Assembly: GCA_028717405.1 (NCBI GenBank)
Contig: JAQUNY010000010.1
Span: 1-22,311 of the forward strand
Reading direction: 5' to 3'
Origin: Eubacteriales bacterium
GTDB taxonomy: Bacteria > Bacillota > Clostridia > JAQUNY01
DNA: 22,311 bases
Part shown: positions 8,501-15,213 of the stretch, piece after piece
Position numbering within the stretch: position 1 is the first letter of the stretch
Layout of the letters: every line of letters starts with the position of its first letter
Translations under genes and position numbers: made by a program
Notes under the pieces: model-generated
Told to the model about the DNA's origin: nothing
The model's input: only the letters and a program-made list of their open reading frames with translations
Databases searched by the model: none

Positions 8501-9111
8501 ATGACATAGGCTACGGCGGGCTGGATCATGTCCTTGCCTCCGGCGAAGATGTCAATGTACTTGTATTTGACACAGAAGTGTACTCAAACACAGGCGGCCA
8601 GTCATCCAAATCAACTCCTACCGGTGCTGTCGCACAGTTTGCAGCGGCAGGCAAATCGACAAAGAAAAAGGATCTTGGTATGATGGCTGCAACATATGGA
8701 TACGTATATGTTGCGCAGGTGGCGATGGGAGCAAATCAGAACCAGCTTGTTAAAGCCCTGACTGAAGCTGAAAATTATAAAGGGCCTTCGCTGATAATTG
8801 CATATGCGCCCTGTATCAACCACGGTCTGAAAGCGGGTATGGGCAATACGCAGCTTGAGGAAAAAAGAGCTGTTGAAGCAGGATACTGGCATCTTTACAG
8901 GTATAATCCGGAGCTTAAAGAGCAGGGCAAGAACCCGTTTATACTGGATTCAAAAGAGCCAACCGCTTCTTTCAGAGACTTCCTGATGGGAGAAGTCAGA
9001 TATTCATCACTGACGCTCACATTCCCCGACAGGGCAGAGATGCTGTTTAAAAAAGCTGAAAAAGATGCCGCCGAGAGATATGAGAAATACAAAAAGATGG
9101 CGGAAGCATAA
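5569..9111 (+). CDS. nifJ: Pyruvate:ferredoxin (flavodoxin) oxidoreductase, single-chain
   Basis: At 1180 residues this is the full length of clostridial PFOR. It oxidises pyruvate with CoA to acetyl-CoA and CO2, passing electrons to ferredoxin. The N-terminal half carries the pyrimidine-binding TPP domain (YPITPSS near 30, VEMQSEAGA near 65), the transketolase-C-like domain and the gamma domain. A two-cluster ferredoxin domain has C695-x2-C-x2-C701-x3-C705 and C751-x2-C-x2-C757-x3-C761. The proximal cluster ligands are C817, C820, C845 and C1082, the same pattern as in Desulfovibrio africanus PFOR. The TPP/Mg motif GDGWAYDIG...NTGGQ lies at ~972-1010. All key residues are present. AAGGAG at 5551-5556 lies 12 bases ahead of the ATG. 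It is monocistronic, bounded by a long leader and a strong terminator. It marks the organism as an anaerobe. The symbol nifJ (also por) is used by homology, with no implied role in nitrogen fixation. Confidence 0.97.
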   Translation: MAGKMKTMDGNTAASHVAYAFTDVAAIYPITPSSSMAEAVDEWAANGLKNMFGQEVNVVEMQSEAGASGALHGSLAAGALTTTFTASQGLLLMIPNMYKIAGELLPGVIHVSARAIAAHALSIFGDHSDVMACRQTGFALLASGNVQEIMDLAAVAHLSAIKGKVPFLHFFDGFRTSSEVQKIEVIDYSEFEKLLDKEALKKFRDNSLSPEHPVLRGSAQNPDIFFQAKEASNTCYNELPAIVEKYMGEISRITGRKYGLFNYYGAPDADRIIIAMGSACDAIEETIDHLMSKGEKVGLVKVRLYRPFSVERFLESIPATVKSIAVLDRTKEPGAIGEPLYQDVCTAFTGKKDSPRILAGRYGLGSKDTTPAQMIAVYENLKAAKPMNHFTIGIVDDVTNLSLPVGEEIDVTPEGTVSCKFWGLGSDGTVGANKNSIKIIGDHTDMYVQAYFAYDSKKSGGITISHLRFGHKPIKSTYFIKRADFVACHNLSYIDKYDMISDIKDNGTFLLNCPWDESELEEKLPAAMKRYIARHDIKFYTIDGIGIGKEIGLGSRINMIMQAAFFKLAKIIPIDDAVKYMKKAIVDSYGRKGEKIVNMNYLAVDKGIEALKKVTVPSGWANAEDKAASHATKPDCGEVEGFVCKIAEVMNRQEGDKLPVSAFKGREDGTFPAGTTKFEKRGVAIDVPEWDIDKCIQCNQCAYVCPHASIRPFLLDADELKNAPSGFTAKKAIGKGFENYSFRIQVSVLDCAGCGNCVQVCPAKEKAITMKPIETQYAQAENWDYTMKLSVKENPLNISTVKGSQFEQPLLEFSGACAGCGETPYAKLVTQLFGDRMMIANATGCTSIWGGSAPSTPYTVNHLGKGPAWANSLFEDNAEYGFGMFLGVGQIRSKIALLCKEAADLDGPAEIKTAAEAWIAAMFDAQGSRKASADLLAAIASYKGGNPEAVKILKEITDRKDYLVKRSQWIFGGDGWAYDIGYGGLDHVLASGEDVNVLVFDTEVYSNTGGQSSKSTPTGAVAQFAAAGKSTKKKDLGMMAATYGYVYVAQVAMGANQNQLVKALTEAENYKGPSLIIAYAPCINHGLKAGMGNTQLEEKRAVEAGYWHLYRYNPELKEQGKNPFILDSKEPTASFRDFLMGEVRYSSLTLTFPDRAEMLFKKAEKDAAERYEKYKKMAEA

Positions 9112-9130
9112 GAAATAACACAGAACATGT

Positions 9131-9178
9131 AAAAAACCGCGGATGGCCTGCACTGAGCCGGCTTATCCGCGGTTTTTT
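9131..9178. terminator. Bidirectional intrinsic terminator
   Basis: A 14-base perfect inverted repeat, AAAAAACCGCGGAT (9131-9144) and ATCCGCGGTTTTTT (9165-9178), forms a GC-rich stem flanked by A and T runs. It can stop transcription of PFOR on the plus strand and of the convergent glycosyltransferase cluster on the minus strand. Confidence 0.92.
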
Positions 9179-9232
9179 ATTACTGTAAACTTTGATTGCT
9201 GTGTTTACTATAAATCGGAACCCGTTTCTAAT

Positions 9233-10450
9233 CTAATTCCGAAGCCGGTCTTTAATTTTAACCCCGAAGCTGTTCAGATACATCTCTCTGCAAACTATGA
9301 TTATTGAAACAAGAAGTACAAGTGCCAGCCATGAAAGCTTTATTACCGGTTCATGGCCGGAATAAAGGTAATTGTAATAACTGAAATATGATGAAAGGAC
9401 TACAAGCACAGGGACGTAGAAATATTTCGGGAAATAAAACGCATATATTACCGAAAGTACATCGGCCGGGAAAAAGTATCTCTCATGCATCTGAGGAAGC
9501 AAAAATGGGACTATGAGGAGAGACAGGAGGGAAAGCCTGATAATATTGTCTCCCTTATCATCTTTCAGGGCTCTTGAACATATAAAGCCTGTAAAAAGGA
9601 GCACCGCGGCACAGAATACCACTGCAGCAGTGTTTATCATATCAGTATAAGCCGAGACCCATTGGTATACACTTGGAGCGTTTATTGTCAGCCACTGGTA
9701 TACTGAGGTTTGTTCAGTGTAAATGCCCAATATCTCCACAAAAGGACGGCCGGCTATAAGGCAGGGAACAGACAGTATGATGTAGACCGCAGGGATGATG
9801 AAAAAATAACAGAATGGGAAGCGCCTTCTGAAATACAGTATGGCAAATACAGGCAGGAAAAAAACAGCCTGAAGCTTGAACGAAAAAGCAATTCCGAAAA
9901 AAATGAATGCCTTAAGATAATCTCTGCGGATAAGAAAAAGAACCGAGGCCAGTATCCAAAAGGTAAAAATGATGTCGCACTGCCCCCACATCGAGCTGTT
10001 GATAAATACTGTCGGGGTAAAAAGGAAAACAAGGGACGCCGCCGCCGGGATCACAAATGAACGGTATTTTCGCCTGACGATCAAGAACACAAGCACAGCG
10101 GCAGCGATATCAAAAAGCACAGTGATGAGCTTTATGGCGTAAAGCTTTTTTAGCGGAAGATAAACAGCAAGAAGGAGTAAATAAAGATATGGAGGGGAGT
10201 AATTTGAAAAATCCTTGCCCAGAGCAGGAAAACCTCCGTTTTCCTTTATGAAATCATACCAGGGGCTTAAAAAATTCTGATAATCAAGGGTCTCAAAATC
10301 AAAAAGCAGTATCCGCAGCAATATGGCCAGAATGATGCCCCCGGCGTAGAACAGGAGGTGGCTTGATTTTCCTGCCTTATCCTGAATGGCGCTTTCAAGG
10401 TTCAGAACCGGGTGTATTATATGTGTTTTCAGGAAGGTAAGAGTTTTCAT
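9233..10450 (-). CDS. GT-C type membrane glycosyltransferase (Gpi18-like mannosyltransferase family)
   Basis: A roughly 405-residue very hydrophobic protein with about ten membrane segments. Motifs resemble GT-C transferases of the Gpi18/COG5542-like group: an early acidic loop (DFETLDYQNFLSPWYDF), SMWGQCDIIF in the middle, FSFKLQ, and LLPQMHERYFFP near the C-terminus. Such enzymes transfer a sugar from a polyprenyl-phosphate donor outside the cytoplasmic membrane. Donor and acceptor are unknown here. Start choice: ATG at 10450 (MKTLTFLK) has GAGGT eight bases upstream, whereas the in-frame ATG at 10465 has no ribosome binding site, so the shorter form is preferred; the longer form would add five residues. 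It follows acpS by 3 bases (long start) or 18 bases (short start) and so is the last gene of the minus-strand run, ending at the shared terminator. Confidence 0.7.
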   Translation of the reverse strand: MKTLTFLKTHIIHPVLNLESAIQDKAGKSSHLLFYAGGIILAILLRILLFDFETLDYQNFLSPWYDFIKENGGFPALGKDFSNYSPPYLYLLLLAVYLPLKKLYAIKLITVLFDIAAAVLVFLIVRRKYRSFVIPAAASLVFLFTPTVFINSSMWGQCDIIFTFWILASVLFLIRRDYLKAFIFFGIAFSFKLQAVFFLPVFAILYFRRRFPFCYFFIIPAVYIILSVPCLIAGRPFVEILGIYTEQTSVYQWLTINAPSVYQWVSAYTDMINTAAVVFCAAVLLFTGFICSRALKDDKGDNIIRLSLLSLLIVPFLLPQMHERYFFPADVLSVIYAFYFPKYFYVPVLVVLSSYFSYYNYLYSGHEPVIKLSWLALVLLVSIIIVCREMYLNSFGVKIKDRLRN

Positions 10451-10468
10451 CAGCGGGGACCTCATTTT

Positions 10469-10858
10469 TCATGACTTTGCTGCAATCGCGCAAACTACAG
10501 CTGTTGCGTATTCTCTGCAATGGGACAGACTGAGGGAGAGACCTGTAATGCCGAGTCCCGAAGCCAGAGCAGCTGCATGGCCGCTTAATACGGGGTAGGG
10601 ACGCCCGGAGTCATCTTTGCCAATTTCCATTTCATGCCAGTTAATATGCGGATCCCTGCCGGCGTTCAGTGTTTTAATAATTGCTTCCTTGGCTGCGAAC
10701 CTTGCCGCGTAGCTTTCAAATCTGGCATTTTTACGGGATTCGCAATAATTGATTTCTGTGTCGGTAAATATACGTTTCAGGAAGCTGTCTCCGAGGTTGT
10801 TTATTGATTTTTCAATTCTGGCTATTTCTATGATATCTGTACCGCAAAGGATTTCCAT
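10469..10858 (-). CDS. acpS: Holo-[acyl-carrier-protein] synthase
   Basis: The 129-residue length is typical of AcpS. The enzyme transfers 4'-phosphopantetheine from CoA to the serine of acyl carrier protein, activating it for fatty-acid synthesis. Diagnostic motifs: GTDIIEI (6-12, with the Mg-binding Asp8), RFAAKEA (53-59, with Glu58) and the C-terminal SLSHCREYA. GGAGA lies just ahead of the ATG. It sits 32 bases after the two-TM protein and 3-18 bases ahead of the glycosyltransferase, so it is probably co-transcribed with both. Nothing is missing. Confidence 0.95.
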   Translation of the reverse strand: MEILCGTDIIEIARIEKSINNLGDSFLKRIFTDTEINYCESRKNARFESYAARFAAKEAIIKTLNAGRDPHINWHEMEIGKDDSGRPYPVLSGHAAALASGLGITGLSLSLSHCREYATAVVCAIAAKS

Positions 10859-10890
10859 GGGCTCTCCGTTTTAATAATAATGCCGGTATG

Positions 10891-11697
10891 TTACAGCCTT
10901 GCGCCGAGTTTATGCTTCCTGTGTTCAGTGATTGCATTGCTTAGCGCAGAGGCTTCATTTATAATGTTTTCAGTTTTCTCGAGCAGGTCTTCCGAATCTA
11001 TGTTTGAGAGCATCCTGTGTCTGAAGGTGGCAACGACGCCTTCAATGTGATCAAGTTTCGAGTCAATGCCGACAAGCTCCTTTTTCTCGGCGCTGATCCT
11101 TTCAATGGTACCCTCGTCCATGGTAATTGCTTCATTGAGATCACCAAGAGCAACAGGATCTTTGATATATGCCGACTTGAGCCGGTTTTGCCTGATTCTT
11201 TCCGTTATCTCGCCGGTATTTTCCTCTGTCAGCTCTTTCAGGCGGATTGTATAATTTTTCAGGATACTGATATATGATACTGTCAGATTCAGCGCCTGTG
11301 TAAGTATCCTCTCTTTGATCGGATCATATTCACCGTTAAAAAAGGACTCATAAATGCTGTTTTTATCTTCCATTACCTTGCGCATCTTCAGATAGTGCCT
11401 GTTGTCGGCGGTGTTCCTCACATCGTAAAAAAGCCTCTTTGCCCTGTAGTTAAGCTCTTTTATGTTATCGATCTTCATTTTGCGTTCTGTTTTTTCATGA
11501 AAGCTTTTACTGGAAAGGCTCTGGATCACAAGGGCGATATATGCGGCAAAACAGGAGCTATAAATAATGGCCTTCAATAATGAGCTCCCTGCAAGGGCAG
11601 GTATGCGCAAAATAAGTCCGGAGGCTATGAGGCACAGGACCAATATGCTGACGTTTCTCACAGACAGTAGTGAACTGATCAGTAAATTTTTTTTCAT
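10891..11697 (-). CDS. Unrecognised two-TM coiled-coil protein next to pspA
   Basis: I do not recognise a family for this 268-residue protein. Seen: a short basic start, two hydrophobic helices at ~14-33 and ~40-60 joined by a short loop, then ~200 charged, helix-rich residues with coiled-coil character (for example EITERIRQNRLKSAYIKD and SKLDHIEGVVATF). This predicts an inner-membrane hairpin anchor with a large cytoplasmic domain. It starts 28 bases after the pspA stop, with only a weak AGAAG site, so it is probably translated from the pspA message. The position suggests it is the membrane partner of the PspA-like protein. It is loosely reminiscent of XpaC/TelA-type stress proteins in layout only, and I see no motif that would support that name. 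Confidence 0.75.
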   Translation of the reverse strand: MKKNLLISSLLSVRNVSILVLCLIASGLILRIPALAGSSLLKAIIYSSCFAAYIALVIQSLSSKSFHEKTERKMKIDNIKELNYRAKRLFYDVRNTADNRHYLKMRKVMEDKNSIYESFFNGEYDPIKERILTQALNLTVSYISILKNYTIRLKELTEENTGEITERIRQNRLKSAYIKDPVALGDLNEAITMDEGTIERISAEKKELVGIDSKLDHIEGVVATFRHRMLSNIDSEDLLEKTENIINEASALSNAITEHRKHKLGARL

Positions 11698-11725
11698 CTT
11701 CTATATTATTTGTTCCGGGCTGTTC

Positions 11726-12457
11726 TTAATTATCTGCGGGTTTGGAAATTTTCTCTTTGACCTCAAAACCTTCTCCGTCGCCCGTAAGCATTGCTTCAGC
11801 CCGAAGCTTTGCCCTTTCTCTTGCCGAGTTCATATCCAGCCTTTTAAGTTTCAGCTCGGTATTTGTATCATTGAGCGACTCTACCGCATTTGCGCGCGCA
11901 GTCTTGCGGTTGACAAGCTCTCTTGCCCTGTCCATACTTTCAGTAACTTCCCCGACTTTGTTGCTTTTGGCTGTATATTTTGCATTGAGCGAATTGATAT
12001 TTTCGCGGAGGGTCGCCATTTTTGACTGAGATTTAAGGGTCTTGAGCTCGTTCAGCCTGGAATTCATCTCCGACTCGAATATTTTGTAATCTGCCCTGAT
12101 TTTGTTGACCTCGGCCGTTGCGGTATCGTAGGTGGCCTTGTGGGTTTCGTAGTTCGACTGGTATTCCTCTTCCTGCATCAGCAGTTCTACAAGCAGTTCC
12201 TTGTCGCCCTGCTTCTGCGCTGCGTCGATCCTGGACCTTATCAGGTTGAGATTCCTGTCGGATGTGCCCATCTCGATTTTTATCAGCTCGGCGCTGGTTT
12301 GTATTTCAACTATCTGATGCTCGGCTTCCTTACGGGCTTTTTCTATCTGTCCCCTTATGTCTTCAAAAAGCAAATCGGGATTGCTGTCCTCCATACCGCC
12401 TACCAGTTTGCGGAAAAATCCCCTTATCAAAGCGCCAATTCTTCTAAAAAGACCCAT
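11726..12457 (-). CDS. PspA/IM30 (Vipp1) family membrane-stress protein
   Basis: A 243-residue member of the PspA/IM30 family. These proteins belong to the ESCRT-III superfamily and assemble into rods or rings that bind, repair or remodel membranes. Seen: an N-terminal amphipathic helix typical of the family (MGLFRRIGALIRGFFRKL), then DSNPDLLFEDIRGQIEKARK, where the family has a conserved E(D/N)P..(L/M)L segment, followed by long heptad-rich helices to ~225 and a short acidic tail. The start is ATG at 12457, with GGAGG seven bases upstream. An in-frame start at 12502 would add 15 unlike residues and has no ribosome binding site. Upstream is a separate promoter candidate and a hairpin-rich leader. 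The gene lies between a tandem AAA ATPase and a two-TM protein, suggesting a functional module. Regulation and trigger are unknown. Confidence 0.85.
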   Translation of the reverse strand: MGLFRRIGALIRGFFRKLVGGMEDSNPDLLFEDIRGQIEKARKEAEHQIVEIQTSAELIKIEMGTSDRNLNLIRSRIDAAQKQGDKELLVELLMQEEEYQSNYETHKATYDTATAEVNKIRADYKIFESEMNSRLNELKTLKSQSKMATLRENINSLNAKYTAKSNKVGEVTESMDRARELVNRKTARANAVESLNDTNTELKLKRLDMNSARERAKLRAEAMLTGDGEGFEVKEKISKPADN

Positions 12458-12548
12458 ATCAAATCCTCCATTCGGGAAATATTGGATACGGCGACGCGGC
12501 AAAACCGAAAAACCAGGTATATCGGAACTTGTCCATGCCTCCTGGTCC

Positions 12549-12582
12549 GTCGACGCTTGTCGACAGGTCTGTATCTCGACAA
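12549..12582 (-). promoter_or_regulatory. Two mutually exclusive hairpins in the pspA leader
   Basis: GTCGAC at 12549-12554 and 12559-12564 can pair (4-base loop). TTGTCGA at 12557-12563 can instead pair with TCGACAA at 12576-12582 (12-base loop). Both structures use the 12559-12563 segment. They lie between the pspA promoter candidate and its ribosome binding site. As DNA, the same bases are a triple TCGAC operator-like array. Confidence 0.4.
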
Positions 12583-12599
12583 CCGTAATCCATAAGTAT

Positions 12600-12628
12600 A
12601 ATTTATATCATTGCGGCATAAATGTAAA
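12600..12628 (-). promoter_or_regulatory. Promoter candidate for pspA
   Basis: On the minus strand TTTACA (12628-12623; 5 of 6) is followed after 17 bp by TAAATT (12605-12600), and an overlapping TGATATAAA gives an extended -10 alternative. It lies directly behind the AAA ATPase stop codon (12652), so pspA could be expressed apart from the ATPase, with a ~135-base leader. Confidence 0.45.
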
Positions 12629-12651
12629 CACAGTAATTCAGTCTTGTCTTG

Positions 12652-14364
12652 TCAGGGTTGCTGTGCTTTCATGGATGCATACCTTTCCGGAAGGAGGTCC
12701 ATATCGTCGCATTCCTCGACTGCAAGCATGGTCATGAATTCTATCTGGCGTGTAACGGGGCGGCATCTTGATATGGCATCGTGAAGTATTTCAGTGGTGA
12801 GCGTGTTGCCTTCGCTGTCATCATCATTCGCCAGCTCATAAGCCTTGCGCACAACTGTCTCGATTTCGGCGCCCGTATAATTTTCGGTCCTGGCTGCGAA
12901 AGGCATATAATCCGTAATCGTTGTCTCAAATTTATATTTTCTCACCATTATTTCAAAAATCACAGCCCGCTCGTCTTCTTCAGGCATAAGGACCGGGATT
13001 TTTTTATCAAATCTTCCGGCACGCTTAAGGGCCGGGTCAAGAAGGTCAGGCCTGTTGGTGGCTGCTACAAAGATAACTTTGCCGCGGTTGGAAGCATCGC
13101 CTGCGAACTGGAGGAATTCGCTGAAAATATTGCGGCTTACACCGCTGTCTTCGTTTTCGCCTCTCCTGAATGCAGTGTCGATCTCGTCTACAAAAACTAT
13201 TACAGGCTCCTGGGATTTTGCTCCCAGAAGGCATTTTTTGAAATTTTTCTCGCTCTCGCCCACATATTGCCCCAGTATCCTTGACATATCTATCCTGACG
13301 CAGTTGAATCCGCTTGCTTTGGCCAGGGCGTAGACCAGAAGGGTCTTGCCGGTGCCCGACGGCCCGCAGAACATTATTCCCATGGGGACCCGACGCAGGT
13401 CGCCTTTTCTGATGGGCTGGACAATATTTCTTATCAGATAGTTTTTTGCCTTGTCCATGCCGCCGACACTCTCGAAACCATATTCGGGATAGACAAATTC
13501 AAGCACATCACCGAATTCCTTTTTTAATACCGAATGCTTTTTCTCTTTTATGAAATCAAAGCTGACAGGGATTCCCTCGGCCTCTGCCCGCAGCTTGATA
13601 TCCCTGATGGATTTCCTGCTGAGGCCTGAGGTCATTTTGGCAAATACAGAAGGGGTGATATCCTTGAGAAGAGAGGAAAGCTGAGGCTCTTTTGATATTT
13701 CGCCGGAAATATTCACGGGCTTATCCGGATCCATCACTGCAGCTGTTTCAGCATCAGGCCCCGGAGTTGTCTGGGAAGGCGGGAGATGGCAAAAAAGATG
13801 TTCGATATATTCCCTGCGTTCTTTTTCGTCGGGAAGGTTTACTATTACAGGCTCTATTTTATATGAAGATTTAAGCACATCTCTGTTGACATCCTCAAGG
13901 CTGTCGGCCATAAGGAATATTGCGCTTCCCGAGGAAGATATGCGCCGGTTGACTGACCATTCACATATCCTGATAAGCGCAGATCGTTCTTCAAAGGACA
14001 TTGAGGAAACGTCTCCGGAGGGCAGTAGTTTGTCTGCATGGTCAATAAAAAGAACTGTACGTGTATTCATGAGAAGCAGGTCCAGATAGGGGAAAAGTTT
14101 TGAAGGGGCAGCATTAAAAAGCCCGTCGGCTTCATTGCGGGTGATTTTTGAAAATTCACGCTCCATATCCTTATCCATGAAACGCAAGCCCTGTGAAATA
14201 TCATAGAAAGCCACGGCGGCAAACTTCCTGGGTAGTATAAATTCATCATGGATGTACCTGTCCAGATTCCGGTGATTGTCTGCCAGATCCCTTACATTGA
14301 AGTGAAAAAGAAAAACATGCGATATGCCGGCTTTGTAAATGTTGAGAAACTCTTTATACCACAT
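12652..14364 (-). CDS. Tandem AAA ATPase, first domain degenerate (Ycf46/Vps4-like)
   Basis: About 570 residues. The N-terminal half starts with HVFLFHFNVRDLA (~17-29), resembling the opening of Ycf46-type AAA proteins. It keeps a Walker-B-like LFIDHAD (~105-111) but has no Walker A, so it should not hydrolyse ATP. The C-terminal half is a full classical AAA module: Walker A GPSGTGKT (334-341), pore-loop region GQYVGES (365-371), Walker B VFVDEID (390-396), AATN (434-437) and arginine-finger segment RAGRF (448-452), then an AAA lid. Numbering is from ATG 14364 (MWYKEF), chosen because the protein fold begins there and AAGG lies ~9 bases upstream; the longer frame from a TTG at 14463 overlaps the GntR gene and encodes low-quality sequence. 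It follows gntR by 76 bases and precedes pspA. Inference: a remodelling ATPase working on the neighbouring PspA/ESCRT-III-like protein. Confidence 0.82.
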   Translation of the reverse strand: MWYKEFLNIYKAGISHVFLFHFNVRDLADNHRNLDRYIHDEFILPRKFAAVAFYDISQGLRFMDKDMEREFSKITRNEADGLFNAAPSKLFPYLDLLLMNTRTVLFIDHADKLLPSGDVSSMSFEERSALIRICEWSVNRRISSSGSAIFLMADSLEDVNRDVLKSSYKIEPVIVNLPDEKERREYIEHLFCHLPPSQTTPGPDAETAAVMDPDKPVNISGEISKEPQLSSLLKDITPSVFAKMTSGLSRKSIRDIKLRAEAEGIPVSFDFIKEKKHSVLKKEFGDVLEFVYPEYGFESVGGMDKAKNYLIRNIVQPIRKGDLRRVPMGIMFCGPSGTGKTLLVYALAKASGFNCVRIDMSRILGQYVGESEKNFKKCLLGAKSQEPVIVFVDEIDTAFRRGENEDSGVSRNIFSEFLQFAGDASNRGKVIFVAATNRPDLLDPALKRAGRFDKKIPVLMPEEDERAVIFEIMVRKYKFETTITDYMPFAARTENYTGAEIETVVRKAYELANDDDSEGNTLTTEILHDAISRCRPVTRQIEFMTMLAVEECDDMDLLPERYASMKAQQP

Positions 14365-14440
14365 AGTTTGACGCCTTTCGACCTTGTCGCTTCCTCTTGT
14401 GCTTCCGACAGATTTTTGCCCGGATCCTGCATCCTGTGCC

Positions 14441-15124
14441 TTACAGAGATGAGTCGGTTTCAAGGGCTTTTATCAGGGCATTTTGCTGATTTATAATATG
14501 ACTTTCGGCAACCTTTTTTGCAAGGGCAGAGTCATGAGAAGATATCGCCTTCAGGATTTCTGCATGCTCGCTGCTGAGATCATTCTGGCTGCTGAAATCC
14601 TTTATGTAGATTATTCTGAAGCGCTGCACCTGTTCTCTGAGGCTGCTGGAAATCTGAATAAGTTTGTCGTTTTTTGTTGCCTGGTAAATAATGTCATGAA
14701 ATTCAATATCCTTTTTCACCAGGCCCTGCAGGTTCCCTTTATCCATATATGATTTAAACTGGGTTCCTGTCTTTTTTAGCTCCCTGAGCTCTTCGGGAGA
14801 TATTCTCGACGCGGCAAGAGAAGCGGCAAGGCCTTCAACCGCAGTGCGCACTTCAAGCGCATCTATTATTTCCTTTTCAGACAGGCCTGAGACATGAACT
14901 CCTTTCCGCGGAGTCATTGTTATGAGGCCTTCCAGCTCAAGTTTGCGGATGGCTTCCCTGACGGGAGTCCTGCTGACTCCCATTTTTGCGGCAAGATGCA
15001 CCTCCATCAGCCTTTCGCCGGGCTTCAGCCCGCCAGTTACTATCGCCTCGCGAAGAGTTTCAAATACTATTTCCCTCAGGGGTTTATAGTTATTAAGGTC
15101 TATTTTTGCAAGTCTTCCCTTCAT
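14441..15124 (-). CDS. GntR family (FadR/FCD type) transcriptional regulator
   Basis: A 227-residue DNA-binding regulator. Residues ~13-78 form the winged helix of the GntR family, with the recognition segment MGVSRTPVREAIRKLELEGL. Residues ~85-215 form an FCD effector domain. Asp139, His143, His187 and His209 match the metal-binding pattern typical of FCD domains, so it probably binds a small carboxylate through a metal ion. The start is well supported by AGGAGG seven bases upstream of the ATG. It lies 89 bases after ispE and ahead of the AAA ATPase, a position next to ispE that I recall as common in Clostridia. The effector and target genes cannot be read from the sequence; the palindrome at the ispE promoter is one possible target. 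Confidence 0.9.
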   Translation of the reverse strand: MKGRLAKIDLNNYKPLREIVFETLREAIVTGGLKPGERLMEVHLAAKMGVSRTPVREAIRKLELEGLITMTPRKGVHVSGLSEKEIIDALEVRTAVEGLAASLAASRISPEELRELKKTGTQFKSYMDKGNLQGLVKKDIEFHDIIYQATKNDKLIQISSSLREQVQRFRIIYIKDFSSQNDLSSEHAEILKAISSHDSALAKKVAESHIINQQNALIKALETDSSL

Positions 15125-15213
15125 TATGTTCCTCCTGTTTCAGTTGATTATATCCTTCTAAAATTTTTGTATCAAACAAAGCAGATAAATCCGCCTGAGC
15201 TCTTACTGATCTC

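Noticed and set aside
12459..12536. 25-codon minus-strand frame (MDKFRY...) ending just ahead of pspA
   Set aside because: AGGAGG is only one base from its ATG, too close for normal initiation, and nothing else supports a leader peptide.
14365..14463. TTG start at 14463 for the AAA ATPase
   Set aside because: It would overlap the end of the GntR gene and add 33 low-quality residues; the ATG at 14364 matches the beginning of the protein family.
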